Shown here: piece by piece, positions 33,153 to 43,025 of the stretch | Layout: each line of letters starts with the position of its first letter | Position numbering within the stretch: the first letter of the stretch is position 1 | Assembly (NCBI RefSeq): GCF_003628505.1 | Contig: NZ_RBZP01000026.1 | Span: forward strand, 1-46,250 | Source of the DNA: Oceanobacillus halophilus | Lineage (GTDB): Bacteria > Bacillota > Bacilli > Bacillales > Amphibacillaceae | Direction: 5' to 3' | Length of the DNA stretch: 46,250 nt | The notes under the pieces: model-generated | Databases searched by the model: none | The model's input: the letters and a program-made list of their open reading frames with translations, nothing else | Told to the model about the DNA's origin: nothing | Program-made: the position numbers and the translations under genes

Positions 33153-35066
33153 TTGAAGTATCATATATCAGAACAGGACATTTATTTATTTCATCAAGGG
33201 ACAAATTACCATAGTCAACAATTTCTAGGATGTCATTTTATCCAATGGGAAGGTAAAAAAGGATTCCGTTTTACTGTTTGGGCCCCTAATGCGAAGAGTA
33301 TCTCTGTTGTAGGTGATTTTAACCATTGGAATAAAGAGTCCCACTTGTTAGAACGACTCACAATAGAAGGACTTTGGGTTGGCTTTTTTACAGATGTATC
33401 CCCTAACCAAGCCTATAAATATCATATTATATCTTCAGATGATGAGGTGAGGTTAAAATCAGATCCATATGCACTTCAATCAGAACTTCGACCAAAAACA
33501 GCGTCGTTAACTCCAGAAGTCTCTACATATGAATGGAAAGATAAAAACTGGTTAGACAAAAAGAAACACTATAAACCTTATGCATCACCTATGTCTATTT
33601 ATGAAGTTCATTTAGGAACATGGAAAAAGAAGGATTCAGGAGAATATTATACATACAAGGAATTAGCGACAGAATTAATTCCTTATGTGAAGTCGTTAGG
33701 ATTTACCCATATTGAGTTATTGCCTCTAGCTGAACATCCATTTGACTTATCTTGGGGTTATCAAATTACTGGTTATTTTTCGGTAACTGCTCGGTATGGA
33801 AATCGTAATGAATTTAAATACTTTATCGATCAATGTCATGCAAATGATATTGGTGTCATTATGGACTGGGTTCCTGGTCACTTTTGTAGGGATGACTTTG
33901 CACTACGGAGATTTGATGGGCGGCCTCTATATGAATATGCTGACCCAAAAAAGGCAGAGAAAAGATCATGGGGTACCCTTAGTTTTGATTTTGGCAGACC
34001 TGAAGTCCAAAGCTTTTTAATTTCCAATGCCTTATTTTGGCTGGAAGAGTATCACATAGATGGAATACGAGTCGATGCAGTAGCAAGTATGCTTTATCTG
34101 AATTTTGACCGATCTGATTGGGAGGATAAGATTTATAATTCCTATGGTGGGGAGGAGAATTTAGAAGCATTCGCCTTTATCCGTAAACTGAATAAAGTTA
34201 TCTTTTCCTATGAACCAAACACATTAATGATGGCAGAGGATAGTTCTGATTTGCCAATGGTAACAGCACCAACACATTCAGGTGGACTGGGATTTAATTA
34301 TAAGTGGAATATGGGCTGGATGAATGACATGCTTACCTATATGAAAAAAGACCCAGTACATCGTAAATGGCATCATAATCTATTAACCTTTTCTTTTATG
34401 TATACTAATTCGGAAAATTTTCTTTTGCCACTATCCCATGATGAAGTGGTTCATGGGAAAAAGTCATTACTTGATAAGATGCCAGGAGATCAGTGGCAGC
34501 AATTTGCCAATCTAAGGTTATTGTATGGATATATGACCTGTCATCCAGGAAAGAGTTTGCAGTTTATGGGAGGAGAGTTCGGGCAGTATGCAGAATGGAA
34601 GGATAAAGAAGAGTTAGACTGGCATCTTTTGAATTACCCACTTCACGAGGGAATATACAACTATGTCAAATCGTTAAATCATTTTTATCAAAGATATCCA
34701 GAGCTTTTCGAATTAGACCATGATTCAAATGGATTTGAATGGATAGACCCACATAATGTAGATCAAAGTATCATTGCTTTTAGAAGAAAGAGTAAAGAAA
34801 AAAACGAAGAACTAATCGTTGTCTGCAATTTCACTCCAAACGTGTATTACGATTATAAAATTGGTGTCCCGATTCCCGGGATATATCAGGAAGTTTTCAA
34901 TTCTGACAAGAAAGAATTCGGGGGATCAGGACAATTAAACGAGAAAGAACATTTTAGTTTTCCAGAAAAGTGGCATGGATTGCCGCAACATATAAAGGTA
35001 AAAATACCACCATTAGCTATGACACTATTTAAAAATATAGATATTATGAAGGAGAGGGTAGTTTGA
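33153..35066 (+). CDS. glgB: 1,4-alpha-glucan branching enzyme GlgB
   Basis: GlgB creates the alpha-1,6 branches of glycogen. The chosen start gives 637 aa, the usual Bacillus length. An N-terminal CBM48 module ([20 protein letters not shown]) precedes the GH13 barrel. Catalytic features are DWVPGHF, nucleophile Asp308 in [10 protein letters not shown], acid/base Glu362 in LMMAEDSS, and [10 protein letters not shown]. The frame is open from ATG 33051, but a clean AAGGAGG (33135-33141) precedes TTG at 33153, where family-like sequence begins ([16 protein letters not shown]). The spacing, 11 nt, is slightly long. It is the first gene of glgB-C-D-A-P and its stop overlaps the glgC start. Confidence 0.94.
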   Translation: MKYHISEQDIYLFHQGTNYHSQQFLGCHFIQWEGKKGFRFTVWAPNAKSISVVGDFNHWNKESHLLERLTIEGLWVGFFTDVSPNQAYKYHIISSDDEVRLKSDPYALQSELRPKTASLTPEVSTYEWKDKNWLDKKKHYKPYASPMSIYEVHLGTWKKKDSGEYYTYKELATELIPYVKSLGFTHIELLPLAEHPFDLSWGYQITGYFSVTARYGNRNEFKYFIDQCHANDIGVIMDWVPGHFCRDDFALRRFDGRPLYEYADPKKAEKRSWGTLSFDFGRPEVQSFLISNALFWLEEYHIDGIRVDAVASMLYLNFDRSDWEDKIYNSYGGEENLEAFAFIRKLNKVIFSYEPNTLMMAEDSSDLPMVTAPTHSGGLGFNYKWNMGWMNDMLTYMKKDPVHRKWHHNLLTFSFMYTNSENFLLPLSHDEVVHGKKSLLDKMPGDQWQQFANLRLLYGYMTCHPGKSLQFMGGEFGQYAEWKDKEELDWHLLNYPLHEGIYNYVKSLNHFYQRYPELFELDHDSNGFEWIDPHNVDQSIIAFRRKSKEKNEELIVVCNFTPNVYYDYKIGVPIPGIYQEVFNSDKKEFGGSGQLNEKEHFSFPEKWHGLPQHIKVKIPPLAMTLFKNIDIMKERVV

Positions 35067-36223
35067 AAGAATGTGTAGGTATGCTTTTAGCAGGGGGAGA
35101 AGGAAAACGATTAGGTGCATTAACAAATCGTATTGCAAAACCAGCAGTGCCATTTGGAGGAATGTATCGGATCATTGATTTTACTTTAAGCAATTGTTCT
35201 AACTCAAATATACAAACACTTGGAGTATTAACACAGTACTCACCGCTTGAACTGAATAGACATATTGGAAATGGAAAGCCGTGGGATATGGATAGAAGGA
35301 ATGGTGGGGTAACGGTACTGTCACCTTATACAGCCAAGACTGGTGGGGAATGGTATTCTGGTACAGCGGATGCTATTTATCAAAATATCCATTTCATTGA
35401 TCAATATAATCCGGAATATGTTCTTGTTATTTCGGGTGACCACATATACCAAATGGATTATAGGAAATTACTGAATCAGCATAAACAATCTAATGCAGAT
35501 GCAACGATTTCTGTTATTGAAGTCCCTTGGGAGGATGCGTCAAGATTTGGTATTTTAAATACTACGGAAAATATGCGTATCTATGAATTTGAAGAAAAGC
35601 CAGACCAACCTCAAAGCAACTTAGCTTCCATGGGAATTTATATTTTTACTTGGGAAACGTTGAAAGCATATTTAATGAAGGATGCACGGCTAACGACATC
35701 CAGTCATGATTTTGGAAAGGATATTATTCCTGCCATGCTGGAAGAAGAGAGAAGACTTTATGCCTATCGATTTGAAGGATATTGGAAAGATGTTGGTACA
35801 GTTCAAAGCTATTGGGAAGCGAATATGGACTTATTGGATGAGGGATGGGGAAGAAGTGCCTTGATTAATCGAAACTGGAAAATATCCACCAATGATTCAA
35901 ACTTTCCTCCTCAATTTATCGGAGAAAGTGCAGAGGTTCACCATTCCATGATAAATTCAGGATGTTTTGTTAAGGGGAAAATTGATAGCTCGATTTTATT
36001 CAAAGATGTTGAAGTGAAAACTGGCAGTACGATTGAACAATCTATTTTGCATCCTGGCGTAACAGTAGGTTCCAATAGTGTACTAAGGCGTGTAATTGTG
36101 ATGGAAAACACAGAAATACCTGAAGGAACGAATATTTCTGCAGGGGATGATGGGGAACCTGTAGTTATTAATCAGGATATATTGGATGGAATGCTGGCTA
36201 TGACAGGAGGGGAACAGCGATGA
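35063..36223 (+). CDS. glgC: Glucose-1-phosphate adenylyltransferase, catalytic subunit GlgC
   Basis: GlgC makes ADP-glucose from glucose-1-phosphate and ATP, the controlled step of glycogen synthesis. The protein (386 aa) has the nucleotide-binding signature [15 protein letters not shown], the lysine-bearing stretch [15 protein letters not shown], the metal Asp in [10 protein letters not shown], and EFEEKP. A left-handed beta-helix tail follows from about residue 290. The start is TTG at 35063, after AAGGAGAGG, overlapping the glgB stop by 4 nt. It pairs with the noncatalytic-looking GlgD downstream. Confidence 0.95.
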   Translation: MKECVGMLLAGGEGKRLGALTNRIAKPAVPFGGMYRIIDFTLSNCSNSNIQTLGVLTQYSPLELNRHIGNGKPWDMDRRNGGVTVLSPYTAKTGGEWYSGTADAIYQNIHFIDQYNPEYVLVISGDHIYQMDYRKLLNQHKQSNADATISVIEVPWEDASRFGILNTTENMRIYEFEEKPDQPQSNLASMGIYIFTWETLKAYLMKDARLTTSSHDFGKDIIPAMLEEERRLYAYRFEGYWKDVGTVQSYWEANMDLLDEGWGRSALINRNWKISTNDSNFPPQFIGESAEVHHSMINSGCFVKGKIDSSILFKDVEVKTGSTIEQSILHPGVTVGSNSVLRRVIVMENTEIPEGTNISAGDDGEPVVINQDILDGMLAMTGGEQR

Positions 36224-37326
36224 AGACGTTGATGGGACTGATTAATTTAGAGCATGAACATCATGTATTCAATGAATTGACTTACTTTCGAAACAATGCC
36301 TCGATTCCTTTTGCAGGCCGTTATCGATTAATTGATTTTGCATTATCTAACATGGTGAATTCAGACATACATGAGGTAGCAATATTTGCTAGATCTAAGT
36401 ACCGCTCCCTTCTTGACCATCTTGGAACTGGAGAAAACTGGGATTTGGACCGCAGGAACGGTGGTTTGTATATCCTTCCTCCTGACTGGAATGACCCTAC
36501 TGATGTATCAAAAGGAGACTTACAGTTTTTTCATAATAATAGAGATTATTTTGACCGCGGGAAGTCGGAGTATGTCTTAATTAGCGGAAGTCAATTTATC
36601 GCAAATACAGATTATAAAGAAGCATTTAAATTGCATTTAGATCGAGGCGCTGATGTTACGTTAATTTCCACTTCCGTAGATGAATTAAAAGAGGAACATA
36701 CACCATATTACCGCATTCAAGCTGACGACTTAGGCTGGGTTCAAAATATAACGAATGAACGTAGGAATCCAACTCTCTTTACAGGGACATACATCATTAA
36801 TAAATCATTATTGAGGGAATTAGTAGATTACTGCATTGCGTATAACTTTGATAACTTTTTTGTTCATGGAATTAAAGACAAGTTATCGAATTTAAAGGTT
36901 CAGATTTATCGACATAAAGGTTATTCTGCATTTATAAATTCTATTGAAAGTTATTATCGTCATAATATGAATCTATTGGATGAGGAGAATTATCGTAACT
37001 TATTCTTTAAACCTACTTTTATACGAACAAAGATATCTAATAATCCACCAGTCAAGCATCATAATCAATCCATGGTTAAAAGGTCTATTCTAGCAAACGG
37101 CTGTTTAGTAGATGGAGACGTAGAAGGAAGTGTTCTGTTTAGAGGCGTTAAAGTGAATGAGGGCGCTACTATAAAGAATTCTATCATAATGCAACGCTGC
37201 GAGATTGATGAAGATGTTTATTTAGAAAATGTCATATTAGATAAAGATGTTCATGTGACAAAAGGACAGCAGATTATTGGTTCAAAAGACAAACCATATG
37301 TAGTTGCTAAGAGACAGGAAATATAA
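36220..37326 (+). CDS. glgD: GlgD, regulatory subunit of ADP-glucose pyrophosphorylase
   Basis: GlgD (368 aa) is a paralogue of GlgC that in Firmicutes forms a heteromer with it and raises its activity. It keeps the fold, with [15 protein letters not shown] and a C-terminal beta-helix ([19 protein letters not shown]). It lacks the N-terminal GGxGxRL ATP loop: the equivalent region reads [20 protein letters not shown]. The catalytic SGDHIY motif reads SGSQFI. It is therefore probably inactive alone. The ATG overlaps the glgC stop (ATGA), which suits equal production of the two subunits. Confidence 0.93.
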   Translation: MKTLMGLINLEHEHHVFNELTYFRNNASIPFAGRYRLIDFALSNMVNSDIHEVAIFARSKYRSLLDHLGTGENWDLDRRNGGLYILPPDWNDPTDVSKGDLQFFHNNRDYFDRGKSEYVLISGSQFIANTDYKEAFKLHLDRGADVTLISTSVDELKEEHTPYYRIQADDLGWVQNITNERRNPTLFTGTYIINKSLLRELVDYCIAYNFDNFFVHGIKDKLSNLKVQIYRHKGYSAFINSIESYYRHNMNLLDEENYRNLFFKPTFIRTKISNNPPVKHHNQSMVKRSILANGCLVDGDVEGSVLFRGVKVNEGATIKNSIIMQRCEIDEDVYLENVILDKDVHVTKGQQIIGSKDKPYVVAKRQEI

Positions 37327-37363
37327 GGAGAGCTATATATAATCAAGAAAGGGAAGATATCAA

Positions 37364-38794
37364 ATGGAGAACATATTATTTGTTGCCTCGGAATCCACTC
37401 CTTTCATAAAAACGGGAGGACTTGCAGATGTGATAGGTTCCCTTCCACAAGCATTAAATCAGCTTGAGCAGCTGGAGGTACGTGTTATTTTACCTTTATA
37501 TGATGAGATACCAGAGGTATGGAAAGATAAAATGGAGTACCTTACTGCTTTTGATGTTCCATTTGGCTGGCGAAATCAGGATGCAACAGTATATACATTA
37601 AAACATAATCAGGTAATCTATTACTTTATATCCAATGATTATTATTTCACAAGAAAAGGTGTCTATGGATACTATGATGATGGCGAGCGCTTTGTTTATT
37701 ATAGTCACGCTGTCATTGAATTTCTAAAACATACAGATTTTAAACCAGCAATTCTCCATGCTCATGATTGGCAGGCAGCGATGTCTGTAGTACTGGCGAA
37801 TATTCGTAAACCGATTAATCAGATGAAAACAGTCTTTACTATTCATAACATCAAATATCAGGGGATAATGCCTATTGACATATTTAATGACTTCTTCGAT
37901 TTGGATAGTAAACATATAGGTGGGATTGAATGGAATGGTACGCTTAATTGCCTGAAAGGGGCTTTATTTCACGCAGATAAAATTACGACGGTAAGCCCTA
38001 CCTATGCAGAAGAAATTAAATACGCCTATTATGGTGAGGGGCTCGAATCAATCCTATTAGATAGAAACGAGGACCTTATAGGGATTTTGAATGGAATAGA
38101 TACGAGGGACTACAATCCATTGACAGATTCCAATCTCCCAATAAAATACAGATCAGCCAGGTCTAAAAAGATAGAAAACAGATTAGCTCTAGGAGAAGAA
38201 CTAGACTATCAGATGGATTTGGATAAGCCTTTATATGTCATTGTTACAAGGCTTGTGGAGCAAAAAGGCCTCCATCTTGTACAACGTATATTAGATGAAT
38301 TTTTGCAAGAAGACGTTCAATTTATCATTTTAGGAACAGGTGAACAAGAATTTGAACATTACTTTGATGAATTAGCTTATCGTTATCCAAATAAGGTAAA
38401 AACACTTTTAACATTTGATGAAGGATTAGCAAGAAGACTATATGCAAGTGCTGATTTCTTTTTGATGCCATCAAAATTCGAACCATGTGGCTTGGCTCAG
38501 TTAATTGCTTTGCAATATAAAACAGTTCCGATTGTTCGGGAAACTGGCGGACTAAAGGACACGGTTTTCTCCTATAATGAGATAACGGGAGAAGGGAACG
38601 GGTTTAGTTTTACGAATTACAATGCACATGATTTACTGAATGTTCTAATGTATTCTCTGAGTATATACCATCATCCAGATCATTGGCAGCAACTAATAAA
38701 AAATGTAAACAATAGTCAGTTTAGCTGGAAGGACTCTGCATATGAGTATAGAAGATTATATGAGCAATTAGTACCAATTCCTATTTACGGATAA
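37364..38794 (+). CDS. glgA: Glycogen synthase GlgA (ADP-glucose, GT5)
   Basis: GlgA extends alpha-1,4-glucan chains using ADP-glucose. The product (476 aa) has the N-terminal ADP-glucose motif KTGGLADVIGSLP (about 16-28), HAHDWQAAM, and the second-domain motifs VTRLVEQKG and PSKFEPCGLAQ with the catalytic Glu. The C-terminal RETGGLKDTV matches the GT-B family. It follows glgD after 37 nt; glgP follows 12 nt later. Confidence 0.96.
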   Translation: MENILFVASESTPFIKTGGLADVIGSLPQALNQLEQLEVRVILPLYDEIPEVWKDKMEYLTAFDVPFGWRNQDATVYTLKHNQVIYYFISNDYYFTRKGVYGYYDDGERFVYYSHAVIEFLKHTDFKPAILHAHDWQAAMSVVLANIRKPINQMKTVFTIHNIKYQGIMPIDIFNDFFDLDSKHIGGIEWNGTLNCLKGALFHADKITTVSPTYAEEIKYAYYGEGLESILLDRNEDLIGILNGIDTRDYNPLTDSNLPIKYRSARSKKIENRLALGEELDYQMDLDKPLYVIVTRLVEQKGLHLVQRILDEFLQEDVQFIILGTGEQEFEHYFDELAYRYPNKVKTLLTFDEGLARRLYASADFFLMPSKFEPCGLAQLIALQYKTVPIVRETGGLKDTVFSYNEITGEGNGFSFTNYNAHDLLNVLMYSLSIYHHPDHWQQLIKNVNNSQFSWKDSAYEYRRLYEQLVPIPIYG

Positions 38795-38806
38795 GGAGAG
38801 ATGTAA

Positions 38807-41236
38807 TTGCCACAGATAACTGCTAGTGATTTGAAAGAAAGAATAGAAAAAAGATTAATCATTGAAAATGGAATGGAAGTAGCAAATGCCACGAATAAAG
38901 ATGTTTATTATGCGCTTGCCTCGATTGTAAATGAGGAAATCATCCCTAACTGGTTTAATACTAATCAAAAGTATGCTTCGAAGCGTTCTAAACAAGTTTA
39001 TTATTTATCAATGGAATTTTTGATTGGACGGCTTTTGGAAAGCAACCTTCTTAACTATGGCATGCTCCATGCTGCAAAGGAAGCATTGGAAGAATTAGGG
39101 TTTCATACGGAAAATGTGTTTGCAGAGGAACGTGATGCGGCACTTGGTAATGGTGGGTTAGGAAGGCTGGCTGCTTGTTTCCTCGACTCATTAGCTTCCT
39201 TATATTACCCTGGCCATGGTTTCGGGATCCGTTATCGATATGGATTGTTTGAGCAACGAATTATACACGGTAATCAAGTGGAACTTCCAGATTATTGGCT
39301 GAAGAATCCCTATCCATGGGAAACAAGAAATGAAGAAGAGTCTGTTGTCATTCAGTTTCAAGGAAAGGTACATATGTTTAAAAGAAATGATGGATCTTTG
39401 GAATTCAAATATGAAAATACGGATAAGGTTATGGCAGTTCCGTATGATATTCCGGTGGTGGGATATAAAAATAACGTTGTTAACACGTTAAGGTTATGGA
39501 GTGCAGAACCTATTCCAGGAACAGAGAATGAACGGATGGAAGAAAATCAAGCGTTCTATCATGACTTAGATCATCAACATTCTATTGAGCAAATATCTGG
39601 GTTTCTTTATCCAGATGACTCAAGTTATGAAGGCAAAGAATTACGACTAAAACAACAATATTTCCTTGTCTCATCCAGTATTCAAAATATCCTCAAAAAA
39701 TTCAAGAAGAGTTATCACCTTCCTCTTAGCAAATTACCGGAAAAGGTGGTTATCCAAATTAATGATACACACCCAAGTTTAGCTATTCCAGAAATGATGC
39801 GAATATTAATGGACGATGAAAGAATGGAATGGGATGCTGCTTGGAAAGTAACGACCAATGTCTTTGCTTATACCAATCATACAACTCTAAGTGAAGCTTT
39901 AGAGACTTGGCCAGAGGAAATGATAAAAGATTTACTGCCGAGAATATATATGATTATTGAGGAAATTAATGAGCGCTTTTGTCAATCTATTTGGTTTGAT
40001 CACGAAGAATTAAGAGATGAGATTCCTGAATTGGCCATTATCTCCTATGGCAGAGTTCATATGGCAAGACTGGCAATCGTTAGTAGTTTTAGTGTAAACG
40101 GTGTGGCACGTATTCACACAGAGATTTTAAAAAAGAAAGAGATGAAGGACTTTTATTCGCTTTTTCCAAATAAGTTCAATAATAAAACGAATGGAATAAC
40201 ACACCGGCGCTGGTTGCTTCAAGTGAATCCAAAACTTGCTGAGGTCGTTTCAGATGTAATAGGGTCACAATGGATCAAGCGGCCTAAACAACTGATTAGC
40301 TTATTAAAATATTCGAATGATAAAGCACTATTAGAGCAATTTGATCAGGTGAAACATGAAAACAAAAAATTGCTAGCCAACTATATCCATCAACAAACAG
40401 GAATTCTTATTGATGATCAATCTATCTTTGACGTACAAATAAAACGACTGCATGAATATAAACGGCAACTATTGAACATCTTTCATGTCATTTATTTATA
40501 CAACGAACTGAAGGAAAACCCGAATCAGGATATGACACCACGTACCTTTATTTTTGGTGCAAAGGCAGCACCAAGTTATTATCTAGCCAAAGAAGTTATT
40601 AAGCTAATTAATACAGTAGCATCGATTGTAAATTATGATACAAGTATACAAGGAAAGTTAAAGGTTATTTTTCTGGAGAATTATAATGTTAGTCTCGCTG
40701 AAAGAATTATTCCTGCGGCAGACATTAGTGAGCAAATCTCAACAGCAAGTAAAGAGGCATCAGGAACTGGAAATATGAAAATGATGATGAATGGAGCACT
40801 AACGCTTGGTACATTGGACGGAGCCAATATTGAGATTCGTGACTTGGTAGGAGACGATAATATTTTTATTTTTGGCCTAACGGCAGATGAGGTGTTAGAG
40901 TACTATCAAAATGGTGGTTATAATGCAAGAGATATATACCATACAGATGATCGGGTGAAAAGAATACTTGATCAACTAAACCAGGGTGCATTTGGAGTTC
41001 ATGATATAGAATTTAAGGATATTTTTTACAATATTCTTTATCATAATGATCCATATTTCGTGTTAAAAGATTTTGAGCCATATTTAGAGACACATGAATT
41101 AGTTGAGCGAGCATATCGTGACCGTCTAACGTGGATGAATATGAGTGTGACTAATATCGCTTACTCAGGAAAATTCTCCAGTGATCAAACCATTCGAGAG
41201 TATGCTTCTGATATATGGAAGATTAAACAGGTTTAA
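38807..41236 (+). CDS. glgP: Glycogen phosphorylase GlgP
   Basis: GlgP releases glucose-1-phosphate from glycogen chain ends using phosphate and pyridoxal phosphate. The product (809 aa) is full length. The N-terminal half has LAACFLDSLAS and GYGIRY-like sequence (GHGFGIRYRYG). The PLP-binding Lys lies in EASGTGNMKMMMNGALTLGT, and DGANIEI follows. The start is TTG at 38807, after AAGGAGAG. It is the last gene of the operon. A repeat fragment begins at its stop codon and a very strong terminator follows. Confidence 0.96.
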   Translation: MPQITASDLKERIEKRLIIENGMEVANATNKDVYYALASIVNEEIIPNWFNTNQKYASKRSKQVYYLSMEFLIGRLLESNLLNYGMLHAAKEALEELGFHTENVFAEERDAALGNGGLGRLAACFLDSLASLYYPGHGFGIRYRYGLFEQRIIHGNQVELPDYWLKNPYPWETRNEEESVVIQFQGKVHMFKRNDGSLEFKYENTDKVMAVPYDIPVVGYKNNVVNTLRLWSAEPIPGTENERMEENQAFYHDLDHQHSIEQISGFLYPDDSSYEGKELRLKQQYFLVSSSIQNILKKFKKSYHLPLSKLPEKVVIQINDTHPSLAIPEMMRILMDDERMEWDAAWKVTTNVFAYTNHTTLSEALETWPEEMIKDLLPRIYMIIEEINERFCQSIWFDHEELRDEIPELAIISYGRVHMARLAIVSSFSVNGVARIHTEILKKKEMKDFYSLFPNKFNNKTNGITHRRWLLQVNPKLAEVVSDVIGSQWIKRPKQLISLLKYSNDKALLEQFDQVKHENKKLLANYIHQQTGILIDDQSIFDVQIKRLHEYKRQLLNIFHVIYLYNELKENPNQDMTPRTFIFGAKAAPSYYLAKEVIKLINTVASIVNYDTSIQGKLKVIFLENYNVSLAERIIPAADISEQISTASKEASGTGNMKMMMNGALTLGTLDGANIEIRDLVGDDNIFIFGLTADEVLEYYQNGGYNARDIYHTDDRVKRILDQLNQGAFGVHDIEFKDIFYNILYHNDPYFVLKDFEPYLETHELVERAYRDRLTWMNMSVTNIAYSGKFSSDQTIREYASDIWKIKQV

Positions 41237-41290
41237 GTAATGGCTCTTTTCTAAAAGATTGTTGCTTTTAACAAGTTTTTATCAAATTTA
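41231..41290 (+). repeat. Solo end of MITE-like family (copy A)
   Basis: GGCTCTTTTCTAAAAGATTG then TTGCTTTTAA at 41242-41271 matches the left end of the two-ended element at 42620-42850 and the copy at 45246. The bases before it (TTTAAGTAAT) resemble the TTTAAATAAA that precedes the motif in other copies, and here they include the glgP stop codon. Only one end is present. Confidence 0.65.
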
Positions 41291-41321
41291 GGCTTAGAGA
41301 CATTTCTCTAAGCCTAAATTT
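41284..41321. terminator. Very strong terminator of glg operon
   Basis: A perfect 17-bp stem AAATTTAGGCTTAGAGA/TCTCTAAGCCTAAATTT with a 4-nt loop CATT lies between convergent glgP and the aminotransferase gene. It can act in both directions. Confidence 0.88.
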
Positions 41322-41379
41322 GTGGGCATTTTTCAAAAGTGATATATAATACAATAACTTAAATAACATGAAAGTTAAT

Positions 41380-42543
41380 CTAAAAGATACCTAGTTTTTC
41401 CACTCGTTCTATTGCTTCTTTTAATCGATCTTCTTCTACTAATAACCCAACACGTACATATCCTTCGCCATATTTTCCAAAACCATTTCCTGCTGCAACA
41501 GCAACATTTGCTTTATCCAGTAAAAGTTCAGCAAATGATTCGCTAGTATAGTTATCTGGAACAGGAAGCCATGCGAAAAACGAGCCTTTTGGTGCTTCTA
41601 CATCCCAGCCAATTCGTTGACATTCAGAAATAAGGGTTTTGCGTCTATTTTCATAGAGTCTTATAAGATTTTCTACACAGGATTGTTCACTGGTTAATGC
41701 AGTAACTGCAGCTTCCTGTACTGCGGGAAATAAGCTAACAAACAAATGGTCTTGCAGTAAATTAATGGCTTCAATCATTGTGGAATTGCCCACTGCAAAT
41801 CCCACTCGCCAACCGGCCATATTATACGTTTTTGATAATGTATAGAGTTCCACACCAACTTCTTTTGCTCCTTCGGCTTGCAGAAAGCTAACTGGCTTCT
41901 GTCCATCAAAGCCTATTGCACCATAAGCGAAATCGTGAACAATACCAATCTCATGTTGAGATGCTAACTGAACTGTTTCCTGGAAAAAATCAACAGTTGC
42001 TGTTGCCCCTGTGGGGTTGTTAGGATAATTCAAGTAGAGTAATTTAGCTTCGTCTTTCTGTTCTGGAGTAAGTGCGTGATAGTCTGGTAAAAAATTATTC
42101 CTGGAGAGTAATGGCATCGTATCATATCTAACATTTGCCAAGCTAACACCTGATAAATAATCAGGATAACCCGGATCAGGAAGTAGCATTAAATCCCCTT
42201 CATTCATTAAGGTTAGGGGTAACTCGACTAGGCCCACTTTAGCTCCAAAGAGAATAGCGACTTCCGTATTCGGATCAATATCAACATTGTATTCTCGTTT
42301 GTAAAAGTCTGCAGCTGCTTGTTTAAATTCATATGTTCCGCTAAAGGGAGAGTATTTATGGTTTTTCGGATCTTCTGCAGCTTTCTGTAGTGCTTTTACT
42401 ATATGCGTTGGTGTAGGCTGGTCTGGATTACCTTGACCTAAATTAATGACATCCCGCCCCTCTTCAATTGCTGCATTAACACTTTGAACAAGGCTAGCAA
42501 AAAATTGCGTTGGCAATTGTTTCATACGATTTGATAATTCCAT
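41380..42543 (-). CDS. PLP-dependent aminotransferase, MtnE-like
   Basis: A class I/II aminotransferase (387 aa). The PLP Lys238 is in LYTLSKTYNMAGWRVGF. Cofactor and substrate residues show in NLGQGNPDQPTP, YLNYPNNPTGA and the C-terminal GEGYVRVGLL. The overall sequence recalls B. subtilis MtnE (YkrV), which closes the methionine salvage pathway by transaminating 2-keto-4-methylthiobutyrate. No other mtn genes are in the window, so the specificity is inference; a broad branched-chain or aromatic aminotransferase is the alternative. It is convergent with the glg operon, with an AAAAAGGGG site before the ATG. Confidence 0.85.
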   Translation of the reverse strand: MELSNRMKQLPTQFFASLVQSVNAAIEEGRDVINLGQGNPDQPTPTHIVKALQKAAEDPKNHKYSPFSGTYEFKQAAADFYKREYNVDIDPNTEVAILFGAKVGLVELPLTLMNEGDLMLLPDPGYPDYLSGVSLANVRYDTMPLLSRNNFLPDYHALTPEQKDEAKLLYLNYPNNPTGATATVDFFQETVQLASQHEIGIVHDFAYGAIGFDGQKPVSFLQAEGAKEVGVELYTLSKTYNMAGWRVGFAVGNSTMIEAINLLQDHLFVSLFPAVQEAAVTALTSEQSCVENLIRLYENRRKTLISECQRIGWDVEAPKGSFFAWLPVPDNYTSESFAELLLDKANVAVAAGNGFGKYGEGYVRVGLLVEEDRLKEAIERVEKLGIF

Positions 42544-42619
42544 TTTCGAACCCCTTTTTAAATTATGGTAAGTTAGATAAATGTTATAATGTTTTACTTG
42601 ATGTGTCTACCTTATTAAA

Positions 42620-42850
42620 TGATTTAGTTAGCTCTTTTCGTATAGTTTGTTGCTTTTGAAGATTTTTTGATAGAAACTCCTGATTTATTTAATTAAGAAT
42701 AGTGCTTTATATCCGCTACGGAAAGCGACTGCCCGGAGCGGAAATCAACAACGCACTACATTACACATTTATTTTTAATTAAGTTAATCAGGATTCTATA
42801 TAAAATGTAAGGTAAAAAAGCTACAATTTATTTAGAAAAGAGCCTTTATT
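42620..42850. repeat. MITE-like element with inverted ends (copy C)
   Basis: Both ends are present. The left starts GCTCTTTTCGTATAG then TTTGTTGCTTTTGAAG and runs to TTTAATTAA (about 42690). The right runs from TTAATTAAG (about 42776) to AGAAAAGAGCC (42844). The reverse complement of the right end aligns with the left over about 65 nt with several mismatches, including the shared blocks CTCTTTTC, AGAA..CCTGATT and TTAATTAA. The core (42711-42755) is a remnant of the GC-rich repeat (ATCCGCTACGGAAAGCGACT). No transposase gene is present, so it is a nonautonomous element. Confidence 0.7.
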
Positions 42851-42898
42851 TAAACCGTTTTATAGTTCTGAATTATCAAATTAGTACTTCCTTGCGAA

Positions 42899-42924
42899 AA
42901 TTATCAAAAAATTTAATGAAAATA
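42899..42924 (+). promoter_or_regulatory. Possible overlapping CodY boxes upstream of brnQ
   Basis: AATTATCAAAAAATT (42899-42913) differs from the CodY consensus AATTTTCWGAAAATT at two of 15 positions. AATTTAATGAAAATA (42910-42924) differs at three. Both lie directly upstream of the brnQ -35. Branched-chain amino acid uptake genes are known CodY targets, but AT-rich DNA makes chance matches common. Confidence 0.4.
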
Positions 42925-42978
42925 TATTGCATTTTATTTAGGAAGATAGTATCATAGATTTCATCCAATATATTGCAT
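42921..42978 (+). promoter_or_regulatory. Two copies of AATATATTGCAT at brnQ promoter
   Basis: The 12-mer AATATATTGCAT occurs at 42921-42932, overlapping the -35, and again at 42967-42978, just after the expected start site. A third exact copy, inverted, lies before the nearby gntR gene (45174-45185). This pattern suggests binding sites of the GntR protein flanking the brnQ promoter. Confidence 0.55.
42927..42955 (+). promoter_or_regulatory. brnQ promoter
   Basis: TTGCAT (42927-42932), a 17-nt spacer and TATCAT (42950-42955). It lies 70 nt before the ATG. Confidence 0.6.
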
Positions 42979-43025
42979 ACATTTTTATCGTTTTTAAATT
43001 ACATCATGTCTTGGGGGGAACAAAA

